DNA of 64,000 nt from CAZEAP01 sp964510315 (lineage in GTDB: Bacteria; Planctomycetota; Brocadiia; SM23-32), in the NCBI GenBank assembly GCA_964510315.1, contig CAZEAP010000016.1, forward strand, positions 14,289 through 78,288. Direction: 5' to 3'. The first letter of the stretch is position 1. Each line of letters opens with the position of its first letter. The notes under the pieces were generated by a model. It saw nothing but the letters and a program-made list of their open reading frames with translations. It was not told where the DNA came from and did not search any database. The translations under genes and the position numbers were made by a program. This document shows, one piece after another, positions 1 to 9,500 of the stretch.

Positions 1-851
1 ACGATGCCCAGTGGCACGGCAAGCGCGTCCCAGCAGTGAATGGCCAGCGCATCCAGCCGCTCCTCCTCGGCCCATTCCTGGAGCACCAGCTTCAGGGACA
101 GCAGCTTCCGAACGTCTTCCTCCGGCACGTCGGCGAGGCTGACCCGCCGGCGCAGCTCTTCCACTTCATCCTCGACCTGGCGGGAGTCGGCCCTTGGCTC
201 CACGTCTCCGGTCAGGTCGGGCAGCGGCGTGGGCACCAGCTCTATTCCGAACCGCTCCAGCAGCTCGCTCTCGTTGCACATGGTGCTGGTAAAGGGCGTG
301 GGGCGGGTGGAAATCTGCCCGATGCGCGCCCCGCGGACCGAACGGAACACGTTGGCCGCCCGCAGGAACACGTCCATGCCGCGCTCAAAGAGGTCTTCGC
401 CCGGACGACAGTTGATGATGTAGCTGAAGGGAACGTCCCGTCTCCGCAGCAGCTTGCTGGTGGCGAAGAGGCCGCACTGGGTGTCGCGCTCACGGGAGCC
501 GTCCGCGGCGGGGGCTTCGTCGCGCGGGCCCCAGAGGAGCACCGGCTTGCCGAGTGCCGAACAGACCCGACCCACCGCCACCTCCTGGCCGAAATCGCAG
601 TGGGCGGCAAAGACGGCATCCACCCCCTCGCTCCGAAAGCGCTCGACCACCGCCGCCGCGTCGGTGGGCTCGTAGAGCAGGCCGTGCTCGTTCAGCCAAT
701 CCAGCCCCACATAGGCGAGGCCGAGGTCTTTGAGCCGCTCTTCGATCCGTTGCTTCTGGCGCTCCGCCGCCTCCGTCTCGAAAACTCCGTAGCGGTGGGT
801 GGGCAGGAAACCCAGCTTCATGGGGGCGGCGGCTTTCACGTGATTCAGCAT
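1..851 (-). CDS. L-fucose/L-arabinose isomerase-like protein (3' end beyond window)
   Basis: The first 283 codons are present and the frame is still open at position 1, so the C-terminus lies outside the window. The translation begins MLNHVKAAAPMKLGFLPTHR, continues with GVDAVFAAHCDFGQEVAVGR and RDVPFSYIINCRPG, and ends in LDALAIHCWDALAVPLGIV. The alternating hydrophobic strands and the IHCWDA segment match the fucose/arabinose isomerase fold, which interconverts aldose and ketose sugars with a divalent metal. The metal ligands cannot be checked because most of that domain is missing. ATG at 851 is preceded by GGAG, and a good promoter lies upstream. The gene diverges from the kinase gene. 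The substrate is unknown; the family also holds proteins with unrelated sugar substrates. Confidence 0.7.
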   Translation of the reverse strand, partial: MLNHVKAAAPMKLGFLPTHRYGVFETEAAERQKQRIEERLKDLGLAYVGLDWLNEHGLLYEPTDAAAVVERFRSEGVDAVFAAHCDFGQEVAVGRVCSALGKPVLLWGPRDEAPAADGSRERDTQCGLFATSKLLRRRDVPFSYIINCRPGEDLFERGMDVFLRAANVFRSVRGARIGQISTRPTPFTSTMCNESELLERFGIELVPTPLPDLTGDVEPRADSRQVEDEVEELRRRVSLADVPEEDVRKLLSLKLVLQEWAEEERLDALAIHCWDALAVPLGI

Positions 852-909
852 TCGAGAACTCCGTTTTGGTCTCGGTTCGGCCTGGATTTGAGCCCCCGCA
901 GGCTCGGGG

Positions 910-938
910 AGTATAGCACGGGCCGACCCGACCGTCAA
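910..938 (-). promoter_or_regulatory. sigma70-like promoter of the isomerase-like gene
   Basis: On the minus strand, TTGACG (938-933), a 17-nt spacer and TATACT (915-910) lie about 60 nt upstream of the ATG at 851. Confidence 0.6.
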
Positions 939-1018
939 AGGGTCCCGGGGCTCCGTGATCGTCGCTTAGAGTGGGGGCCGGGAAGGCCGACTGGGAACGA
1001 CTCAGCGGCCTAAAGGGT

Positions 1019-1047
1019 TTGCACACGGCGGCTGGGCGGATTAACAT
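1019..1047 (+). promoter_or_regulatory. sigma70-like promoter of the kinase-led gene run
   Basis: TTGCAC (1019-1024), a 17-nt spacer and TAACAT (1042-1047) lie about 33 nt upstream of the kinase ATG at 1080. Confidence 0.45.
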
Positions 1048-1079
1048 GGCAGACCTCCCTTCACCGTGCGGAACCGAAC

Positions 1080-1946
1080 ATGGCGGCGAAGAAAGCACCG
1101 AGACTGCAGGACGTCCTGGACGGCTACCGGGTCGGCGAGAGGCTGGGCACCGGCGCGCGCAGCGTGATCCATGAGGTCCGGCGCACCGAAGACGGCGCGC
1201 TGTTCGCCGCCAAGTTCGTCCCCGTGCGCAACGAAGAGGACAAGCGGATCATCGGGCACCTGGAGAACGAATACGAGGTGCTGAGCGCCATCCAGCAGAC
1301 CCGCACAACCGGTGTGGGTATCGCCGTTCGGGCCATTGACTTTCAGAAGATACGACGATGGTTCAAGCTCCGTGCGGCTTACCTGCTGATGGAAAGGCTG
1401 ACCGGCCGTCCGCTCGCGGAGAACCCCGACTACGACCTGGACGAATTGCTGACCATTTTCCGTCAGGTAGGGCTGGGGCTGGAGAACACCCACAAAGCCG
1501 GCTACGTCCACGCCGACCTGAAACCCGACAACATACTGGTCGGGGAGCACCTGGACGTAAAGCTGATCGACTTTGGCTTCGCAGCGCCCCCGGGGACCGA
1601 GTTGAAGTCGGGCAAAGGCACCTTCGGCTATATGGCGCCCGAGCAAATGGGCGGCCGGCTGACCGAGAAGACGGATGTCTTCAACATGGGGGCGGCGCTC
1701 TACTGGGTCCTCACCGGGCAGGGCCTGCCCAGCATCAGCCCGGGCGAGCACGAACGCACCGGCTTCGTGCCCGACCGGCAGGTCCGCCCCACTCCCCCCT
1801 CACGGCTGAATCCGGACGTGCCGGATGAACTCTCCGACATGGTGTTGAAGTGCTGTGAATATGAACCGCACAAGCGGCCCACGGTCACCGAGTTCAAACG
1901 GTACCTTCACGGGCTGCAACTGCGGATTGAATACGGTGCTGTGTAG
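1080..1946 (+). CDS. Eukaryotic-type Ser/Thr protein kinase, kinase domain only
   Basis: This 288-residue protein transfers phosphate from ATP to Ser or Thr of unknown targets. Visible motifs are a glycine loop GTGARS (about 24-28), the ATP-binding Lys in FAAKFV (K45), a C-helix Glu near 62-64, the catalytic loop HADLKPDN (144-151), DFG (164-166) and the activation-segment end MAPEQ (184-188). The usual HRD is HAD, so it is a non-RD kinase and may not need activation-loop phosphorylation. No transmembrane segment or sensor domain follows the kinase fold, so it should be cytoplasmic. It stops 9 nt before the YdbH-like gene, suggesting co-transcription with the envelope cluster downstream. Family assignment is firm; the partner is inferred from position only. 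Confidence 0.9.
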   Translation: MAAKKAPRLQDVLDGYRVGERLGTGARSVIHEVRRTEDGALFAAKFVPVRNEEDKRIIGHLENEYEVLSAIQQTRTTGVGIAVRAIDFQKIRRWFKLRAAYLLMERLTGRPLAENPDYDLDELLTIFRQVGLGLENTHKAGYVHADLKPDNILVGEHLDVKLIDFGFAAPPGTELKSGKGTFGYMAPEQMGGRLTEKTDVFNMGAALYWVLTGQGLPSISPGEHERTGFVPDRQVRPTPPSRLNPDVPDELSDMVLKCCEYEPHKRPTVTEFKRYLHGLQLRIEYGAV

Positions 1947-1955
1947 GGCGCTTCG

Positions 1956-4900
1956 ATGACGGAAAAGATGCAGAAACCCTCCGGGGAGGAAGGCGGCTCG
2001 CCCCGCTGCAAGCGGCTGCTCCGCCGGGGCCTGGCGGCAGTTGCCGTTGTGCTCATCCTGCTGCTTCTGCTGCTCCACGCGTTGCCCCTGATCACCAACA
2101 CAGGCCCCGTCCGCACAGCGGCCGAGCGGGCCGTCTCGGAGTTTCTCGACGGCGCCGAGGTCAGCATCGGTACGCTCCGGGTGGCCCCGGTGCACCGGCG
2201 ACTCCTGCTCATTGAGGACCTCTCCCTGGACAGGACAGGCGACGCGGAGGTCCCCGCCGTGGAAGTGGGCCGGGTGGAATGCCGCTGGCTGCCGCGGGCT
2301 CTGCTCCGGGGCACGCTTCACCTGACCGCCGTCTCGGTGGACGTAGCCAGGATCCATCTCCGCCGTCAGGACGGCGAGTGGAACCTGCCGATGCCTCCGC
2401 CCAGGGCGGAGCCCCCCGAAATGCCGCTGCCCACACGTATCGACGCCGTAAAGGTGCGGGAGCTGCGGATCGACGCGGCCGTCCCCGGCCTCGCGAAGGC
2501 GCAAATCGAGCCCGTCAGCCTGAAGGGGGCCTGCGTCCTGCGCCCTCCCCTGGACGGACGGGCCGTGCTCGCGGCACGCTCCGGCCGGGTCACCGCGGAG
2601 GCCCGGTCCCTGCGGGCGACCCTTGATGACGGGTTCGCCGTGTGGCTCAACGGGTTCAGGGAAGGAGCGAAGGGCGGAGCGGCCATCACCTTCGAGGCGG
2701 AAACTGCGGGGGCGGAAGTTCCGGGCCTCGGCGCCTTCGGGCCCCTTCCCCTGGAAGCCTTCCTGAGCGTGACCGCCGACCTGAACTCTCCCGAGGCGCC
2801 GGCCGGCCTCCTGCGGGTGGCCAGCCCGGGGACGTTCCAGGAACTGCTGAGCTTCTCGTTCGGCCCCAACCCCCCTCACAGTCTCTCAGCGCGGAACCAT
2901 TTCCACCTCGATTTGGGGGCAGCGCTCAGCGCGGCGCCCCCGGAACTGCCGCTGACGCTGGCCGGAGAGGTCACGGCGGTCACCGACGTGCGCGCCGAGG
3001 TGAAATCCGGACCGGACCGGGTCCTGGACGTGGACCTCAGCAGCGAGTTCTCAGCCGGGGGCCTGCGCGGCTCCGCCGAAGTGCCGGCCGGCGATCGACC
3101 GGTCAGGGCGCAACTCCGCGGAGCGGACCTCCTGGTCCGGCAGGACGCGTCCCTGCGGATGGGCGCCACTGTCGGCGGGACCGTCGATACCGACCTGACC
3201 TGGCGCGCGGACGGTGTCGGCGCGAGCATCGGCGAACTCCTCCTGGAGACCTCGGGCCTGGAGGGACGACTGTCGGGCTCCGGCGTGCTGCCCGCGGTCG
3301 GGGCGGCCGTCGGCAGCGTCTCGTTGGGCGAGTTGTCCGTGAAAAGACAGGGAACCGGACTCGCGCTCGGCCCCGTGGAGTTGACTTTAGAACTGGACGG
3401 CCGGGGCCTCGCCGAACCTTCGGCCGCGCGGCTCAGACTGAAGGAAGCGACCGCCCGCATAGCGGACGTCGCGCCCCGCCTCAGCGCGTTCGGGGCGGCG
3501 GACGGACTCTCCCGCCGGGTTTCCCTGGAGGCAACCGGGGCGCTGGACTTCGCCCGGCTTCGGGAGTTTGTGGGCGATCTGGCCGCGGCTTTCGGACAGT
3601 CCCCTCCCGAACTGCGCGGCCGGGGCGCCCTGGGCGGCTCCCTCAGCATCCGCGGAGAACTGCCGGAAGGACCTCGCGGCGGGTTCTGCATCGACGCGTT
3701 GGGCGACGTCGATCTGGCGAACCCCGGCTTCGGGCGAGGCGGTCTTGACGTTGGGGTCGCGCGGGGGGAGGCCGGTGCTGAGCTGGCGGCCGCCCTGGAT
3801 GCCCGTCTCCAGCCTTTCGGCGTGACGAGCTCCGGTCACGCTCGGCTGGCGGGCGTCGACGTGGCAACGCTGGATTCGGAAACGTCGCTGGATGCCGCGG
3901 AGGCCGACTTCGAACTCGACGCCCTCAACGACGCCGTCAGCGGCCTGCGGGCCGGGGGCAATCTCGACGTTCGGGGGCTGAGCCTGCCCGCTCCGGCGGA
4001 GACGGAGGCACTTCCTTCGCCCCCATCACCGCTGTCTTTCGAGGCCGCGGGGATGCTGGAGGTTTCGCCGGCCGCGGCGGACCTCCGCCTCACCGACGTT
4101 TCGGCGCGGCTGCCCGGCGGGGTCGCGTTCGGGATGGAGCGCCTGCTCCTCGAGGGGCTGGGCATGGATGGAGTGGACGGGACTATCGCCGTGACCATCC
4201 CGGACGTCGGCTCAGCCCTCCGGCAACTCGGCCCCTGGCTCGGACCACCGGCGACGAAAATCCCCCTCTCGCCTTCCGGATCGTTGGAGACGGAAGCCAC
4301 CGTCACCGGGGAGCTGCCGATAATCGGGAAATTCCTGACCGGGCTGCTGAGCGACCGTGGTGCACCCTCGCTGGATTACTTTCCCCTGCGCGGCTTCTAC
4401 GAACGCAATATCCCCCTCGACGCCAACGCCCGGCTGTCGATCGAGCAGTTCCGTGTGGAACCGGCAATCCCAGAAGCCCCGCCCCTCCGCGTGCGGGACG
4501 GCTCGGCGCACGCCGAGTTCAACCTTACCGGGGGGAACGCACGCGCGGGCCTGGTGGCAGAGCTGCCACTGGTGGAGTGGGGCGCGTCCGGCGTCCCCAT
4601 GGAGAACCTGCGCATGGACTCCGAACTGAAGATGAGCGACTTTGACAAGGTCTCCCTTGAGAAGTTTGAGTTCAATGGCCTGGGGGGCTTCATCGAGCTG
4701 AGCGCCGGGGGCCGGGCGGAGGGGCTGTCCCGACTGCGGTCCCTCCCCCGCCCGGCAGACCTTCTGAGCACCCTCAATCTTACCCTGGATTCCAGCGGCA
4801 CCGTGCGACCCGCAAAACTGGCGCTGCTGGAGCCGCTGAACACCTCGGGACGGATCAACTGGAGCGCCCAGACGCGCCTCGATGCCGGCAGCGCCGTCCG

Positions 4901-5891
4901 CCTGCAACTCGTCCCGGAGCTACGCGATCTCTCGGTGCGGCTCGATCCGCTGGCGGTGCTGAAAGGGCTGGACGGCTTCTTCCCGTTCGAGAAACGCTGG
5001 CGTATCGTTGAGGGGGCGGAGGAGACGCCGTCCTTCAGCCGGAGGCTTATCGAGCCCGTTCCGCCACGCCCGGCAGAGGGCCCGACGCAACTGCCCGACT
5101 ACTCCACTGCCGTCCAGCAACTCCTGAGCCCGGGCCGGGAACTGGCCGTGGAAACCCTTTCGCTGCTGGGAGCGCCGCTGATCGACGACGCCGCCGCGGA
5201 GTTGACCGGACGTGGCTCGGAGTTCGCCATACCCCGTTTCTATTTCCGTTCACTCGGGGGAAACGTGGCCGGGCGCCTGTCGTTCCGTCCCACCTCCAGG
5301 GGCCGTGAACTGATCCTCCACAGCGAGTTCGCAGAGGTGGATTTCAACCGGCTGCAGCCCGCGCTCCGGAAGAAACTCGCCGCCGACGCCACCGTGACCG
5401 GCACCCTTGCCCTCTCCGTGGAGCTGTCCCCGGAGGCGGACGCAGATTACAATGTGATAAAGGGCGTCACCTGCCGGCTGAACGTCACGCGGATCGGCTC
5501 CGATGCGCTGGACCGCCTGCTGCTGGCGCTGGACCCGGAGGGAGAGCGGCCGGCCGTGGTCCGCGTCCGGAAGGTGCTGAAGCTGGCAAGGCCGGCACGG
5601 GTGGAAGCCCGGATGGAGCGCGGTTTCGCCTGGGCGACCGTTGAGCTGGAAGGTCTGCCGGGGGGGCTGTCCGCATCCTACTCGATACCGCGCATCAACG
5701 TGGCCGCGCTCCTGGGGTCGTCCTTGCTGAAGGAGATGACGGGACGGGTAGTTCCGCTGCTCGGGATGCTGGACGTGCTGGACGCCGATGCCCTGATCCT
5801 CCGCCCGGACGGCTCCGTTGAGCTTGCCCACCGGAGAGAAGACATCGGCGGCTCCGCAGAGCCAAAGACAGAGGCCGGCGCTACGCCGTGA
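1956..5891 (+). CDS. AsmA/YdbH-like inter-membrane protein, 1311 residues
   Basis: A short basic N-terminus leads into one transmembrane helix (about residues 27-47, LAAVAVVLILLLLLLHALPL). About 1250 periplasmic residues follow, rich in alternating beta-strand pattern. Directly after the helix comes an AsmA-type start, with conserved features such as EVSIGTLRVAPVHRRLL and VDVARIHLRRQDGEWNLP. AsmA-like proteins, including YdbH, form long lipid-conducting beta grooves between inner and outer membrane. The next gene is a YdbL (DUF1318)-like lipoprotein, the usual genetic partner of YdbH, which strengthens the call. At 1311 residues it is longer than E. coli YdbH (about 880). The stop overlaps the upstream in-frame GTG of the next gene. 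Lipid transport is inferred from family and context. Confidence 0.7.
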   Translation: MTEKMQKPSGEEGGSPRCKRLLRRGLAAVAVVLILLLLLLHALPLITNTGPVRTAAERAVSEFLDGAEVSIGTLRVAPVHRRLLLIEDLSLDRTGDAEVPAVEVGRVECRWLPRALLRGTLHLTAVSVDVARIHLRRQDGEWNLPMPPPRAEPPEMPLPTRIDAVKVRELRIDAAVPGLAKAQIEPVSLKGACVLRPPLDGRAVLAARSGRVTAEARSLRATLDDGFAVWLNGFREGAKGGAAITFEAETAGAEVPGLGAFGPLPLEAFLSVTADLNSPEAPAGLLRVASPGTFQELLSFSFGPNPPHSLSARNHFHLDLGAALSAAPPELPLTLAGEVTAVTDVRAEVKSGPDRVLDVDLSSEFSAGGLRGSAEVPAGDRPVRAQLRGADLLVRQDASLRMGATVGGTVDTDLTWRADGVGASIGELLLETSGLEGRLSGSGVLPAVGAAVGSVSLGELSVKRQGTGLALGPVELTLELDGRGLAEPSAARLRLKEATARIADVAPRLSAFGAADGLSRRVSLEATGALDFARLREFVGDLAAAFGQSPPELRGRGALGGSLSIRGELPEGPRGGFCIDALGDVDLANPGFGRGGLDVGVARGEAGAELAAALDARLQPFGVTSSGHARLAGVDVATLDSETSLDAAEADFELDALNDAVSGLRAGGNLDVRGLSLPAPAETEALPSPPSPLSFEAAGMLEVSPAAADLRLTDVSARLPGGVAFGMERLLLEGLGMDGVDGTIAVTIPDVGSALRQLGPWLGPPATKIPLSPSGSLETEATVTGELPIIGKFLTGLLSDRGAPSLDYFPLRGFYERNIPLDANARLSIEQFRVEPAIPEAPPLRVRDGSAHAEFNLTGGNARAGLVAELPLVEWGASGVPMENLRMDSELKMSDFDKVSLEKFEFNGLGGFIELSAGGRAEGLSRLRSLPRPADLLSTLNLTLDSSGTVRPAKLALLEPLNTSGRINWSAQTRLDAGSAVRLQLVPELRDLSVRLDPLAVLKGLDGFFPFEKRWRIVEGAEETPSFSRRLIEPVPPRPAEGPTQLPDYSTAVQQLLSPGRELAVETLSLLGAPLIDDAAAELTGRGSEFAIPRFYFRSLGGNVAGRLSFRPTSRGRELILHSEFAEVDFNRLQPALRKKLAADATVTGTLALSVELSPEADADYNVIKGVTCRLNVTRIGSDALDRLLLALDPEGERPAVVRVRKVLKLARPARVEARMERGFAWATVELEGLPGGLSASYSIPRINVAALLGSSLLKEMTGRVVPLLGMLDVLDADALILRPDGSVELAHRREDIGGSAEPKTEAGATP

Positions 5892-5908
5892 AAGGAGGTC
5901 CGGTTGCC

Positions 5909-6526
5909 GTGCCGAGTGTCCGATACCGATTGACTCTTGCACTTGCCTGCCTGCTGGCCGCCGTAGGAGCCGGCTGCGGGCTATCCGGGTTGGTCCGGAC
6001 CGAAATTGAGATCAAGGGCGAGCGGCAGTCCCTGGAGGAGCAGGTTCTGGGCTCCTTCGAGCACATCGGGGAAAAGGTCTACCTGCTGGCCGGCGTCCGT
6101 GCCGTCGACCCCCTCAGCGGAGAGGTCAAGCCTCCGCCTCCCATGACCGACAGCGAGTCGGCGGCCCTGGCCGCGCGCCGCCGCATGGAGTTCAACCGCG
6201 ACGACATACTCCGGTTCAAGCGCCTCGGCTACGCCGGCGAAGGGAGCGACGGTCAACTGGTTCTGTTCGAGGAAGAGATGGACAGACTGCGCCGAGAGGA
6301 ACCGCGCCGCCACGAACTCGTTCGCGCGATCGTCGAGGAGGAGAACCGGGACCGGCTCACCATTATGCAGCGCATCGTCAGGACAAGTCCCCCGCTGCGC
6401 GGCAAAGAGGGCCTGCGGACGGTGCGCAGTATACTGGCCGCCCGGCATCGCCGGCAGGCAGAGGACGGGACGCGGATCCAGATGCCGGACGGGACGTGGC
6501 GGCAAAAGGGGGGAGGGGCGCCGTGA
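5909..6526 (+). CDS. DUF1318 (YdbL-like) lipoprotein, possibly a YnbE-YdbL fusion
   Basis: A 205-residue protein. GTG at 5909 is chosen because AAAGGAGGT sits 9-10 nt before it and it gives a clean signal peptide ending in a lipobox (AVGAGC); an in-frame GTG at 5888 has no such signal. The C-terminal part (EEENRDRLTIMQRIV, then RRQAEDGTRIQMPDGTWRQK) closely follows the DUF1318 pattern of YdbL. The segment just after the lipid Cys (RTEIEIKGERQSLEEQVLG) resembles the start of DUF1318 lipoproteins. In E. coli, YnbE is a short lipoprotein and YdbL a soluble protein; here both features sit in one chain. It follows the YdbH-like gene directly and its stop overlaps the next start (GTGA). Confidence 0.65.
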   Translation: MPSVRYRLTLALACLLAAVGAGCGLSGLVRTEIEIKGERQSLEEQVLGSFEHIGEKVYLLAGVRAVDPLSGEVKPPPPMTDSESAALAARRRMEFNRDDILRFKRLGYAGEGSDGQLVLFEEEMDRLRREEPRRHELVRAIVEEENRDRLTIMQRIVRTSPPLRGKEGLRTVRSILAARHRRQAEDGTRIQMPDGTWRQKGGGAP

Positions 6527-9500
6527 GAGTTCTGGGCATCCTGCTCACGCTGTGCCTGCTGGCTGCCCAGGGCTGTTCCACGCCGCCGCTCGCCGGCCCC
6601 CCGGCGGGGCGGCTTCCTCCAGGCCTGCAGAGGACGCAGTGGCAGCGTCCCCGGGACCTGACCCGAAGCCCCCACTCGGATTACCAGGCGGACTACTGCT
6701 CCGCAACCGGCGGCCTGGTCTTCGTCTCCGACCGGCAGGGCGGAGCGGAGCTGTTCCGTCAAGAAGCGGGCACCCCGGGTGAGCCACGGGTGATCGCTCC
6801 CCACCCCGCGCGGGAGCGCCGGCCTCGGCTGTCCCCGGACGGACGGCGCGTGGCCTTCGTTTCCACTCGCGCCGACGGCGGGGGTGACATCTGGCTGATG
6901 GAAGCGGGCGGTTGGTTCTCCCAACCCGCACTCCGCAAACTGACCGGCATCGCCACCGCCGACGATCAGCCCTGCTGGCATCCCGACGGCGACCGCCTCT
7001 ACTTCGCCTCCGCGCCCTCCCCGCTCGAGCCCTACCGCCTGTGGAAGCTTCGGTTGGACGGAAGCTCCGAAGCGCTGAGCCCGGAGACCGGCCAGATGCC
7101 GGACTGCTCGCCGGACGGCCGGTACCTGGTCTTCACGGTCCGTACGGAGGACGGCGGGGCCGGCCTGCGCCTTCTGCGCCTGAGCGACCGGCAGACCGCC
7201 GTTCTCACCGACGGACCCCAACTCGACCTCCATCCCTGCTGGGGACCGGAGGGAAACCGCATCTTCTTCGCGCGACGCGAGTTCGACAGCAACGGCGACG
7301 GGCGCCTCGGCCGTGCGGACGTTTCGTCGATATTCTGCGTCCGCTTCACGGAGTCCGTCTTTGAGGAATCGCAAGAGAGACACCCCGTTCGCCAGCTTAC
7401 CTCCTACGCCTCCCTCGACGATTTCCCGCGCCCCATGCCGGACGGTTTCCTGTTCACGCGGAAATCCGAAACGGGCGACGCAGACATCCTCTCCCTCGGT
7501 CCCTCGGGCCAGATGCCGGACCTTCCCACCGTTGGTGGATTCCTGCGGCTCGCCCGTCGGGCCGATCAGCGAGCCGAAGGTCCGCAGCTCCGCCTCCTGG
7601 CCTGGAGGAACGTCGTATGGGCAGCCGGCGCCGCCCGGCGTGAGGCGAGCATCACCTTCGGGAGCGCACGGCCCGATGACGTGGCCGAGGCCTGGCTGGC
7701 CCTGGGACGGGTACTGGTGCAACTCGACCGTGCCGACGACGCCGCAAGCGCGTTCCGAAATGTCAGCGAACAGTTCCCCTCCACCGTCCCGGCGGCGACG
7801 GCCCAACTGGAGCTTCTGGCCCTGGAGCGCGATGCACTTCCGGAGGCCGACCAGGCGCAGCGACGCCGCCACCTGCGCACGGCAAGTGAACTGGAGGAGA
7901 GGCTGCGGGAGGAATTGCGCGGCAACCGCGACGAGTCGCTGCGGAGACTCCCCGCCCGGGCCCGCCTGGAGCAGGCCCGGGCCCTGCTTGCCCTTGACGA
8001 GTACGCAGAAGCCGCGGCACTCCTGGAATCCATCCCGCTGGACTACCCCAATCAGCACGAAGCGTGCGCGCGCGCTCTGCTGGCGGAGGGAGAGATCTAC
8101 CGGGTGCTGGACCAGCCAGAGGCCGTCCGGGAAGCCTACCTGGGAGTGGTCACGAAGTATGGCGAGCAGGAAAAATGGGCCGGGCAGGCTGCCCGCAGCG
8201 TCGTCAACAGCGTCTTGCGCACAGAAATGCGCTTCAATCAGAAGCTCTCCCGGCTTCGGGAGATGGTGGAGAACTACGGCCACCTGCCAATCCTGGCGGC
8301 GCGCGCTCAGAACGCCGTCGGCGACCTGTTCCACGACCGAAGGGACTTCCTCCGGGCGGCCGAGCAGTACCGGCACACCCTCCGCCGATGGCCCGAGGAG
8401 CGGGCCGCCGCGGCGGCGGCCCTTGCCCTGGCGAGTATCCACATGGAACGTCAGGAGTACGACCCGGCGGCCGAACTCCTGCGGGAGGTCTGGCAGGAAT
8501 ACGCCGAGCCGGTCGGGCTGCCCCGGGAACGGGTGGCCGCCGATCTGGTGACAGCGCTTCTGTTGAAGGCCCGGCGGGAGAAGCGGCTCGAAGACCCGGG
8601 GCTCGCCCTCGACACCTACTCCTCCCTTGCCCGCACGGGCCTGAACGACCCGGCCGCGCACCGGGGAATCGTCGAGTGTTATCACCTGCTGGGAAGGACC
8701 GAAGAAGCCGTCTCCCGCTACAGGAACCGGAGGGAGGAGAACCCAACCGATCCCCTGTCCCGCTACGGCCTGGCGCTGGCCTACAGCTACTACGGACCCC
8801 AGAACTGGAGGGTCAGCAATTCGGCCAGATCCGAGAGGACCCGGATAGACCGCAGGGCACTGGAACTGGTCGAACCGGCCGCCCGAGACGCCCCGGAGGT
8901 CCCCTACTACCACCAGTTGAGGGGGTTCCTTCTGAGTCGGCTCGGTGCGGCAACCCAGAACGATGAAAACCTCCACGCCGCTCTGAAGTCCTACCTGACC
9001 GCCCTGGGCGTCGCCGATCGGGAGTGGGACCCGGTCAATTATCCCAATCTGCTGTTCAACGTCGGTGAAGGCTACATGCTGGTGGAGCAGCCGGAAGCGG
9101 CTTTCGACTACTACCGCAGGGCGCTGGACGCCGGCTTCTCCCTGAGCGAGCCGGGCAGGGAAGCCGCGGTCCGCAAAGTCGGCCGAGGCGCCCTGGCGGC
9201 CGGGCGGTACGAGTGGGCCGCGGAATTGCTGCAACGCGTCCTGGACGACCTGGAGCCAGCGGACGAACCGGCCGCCCTCCGCCGGCGCGCGGGGGTGCTC
9301 GACCAACTGGCCTTCGCCCTCTACCAGCACGACCGCCACGGCGAAGCAGCACGAACCTACCGCCGCTACACGCAGACAGTCCGGCAGCTCATCCAGGTAG
9401 ACACGGCCGGCGGCGCGGCGTATGGACGGAGCCTTGTCCGTGGCCACCGCAACCTGGCCGTCAACCTCTACCTGAACGCTCAGGGAGAAACCGCTCTCGA

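Noticed and set aside
36..1013. 325-codon plus-strand frame at the window start
   Set aside because: It is antisense to the isomerase-like gene, which has a promoter, ribosome-binding site and family motifs.
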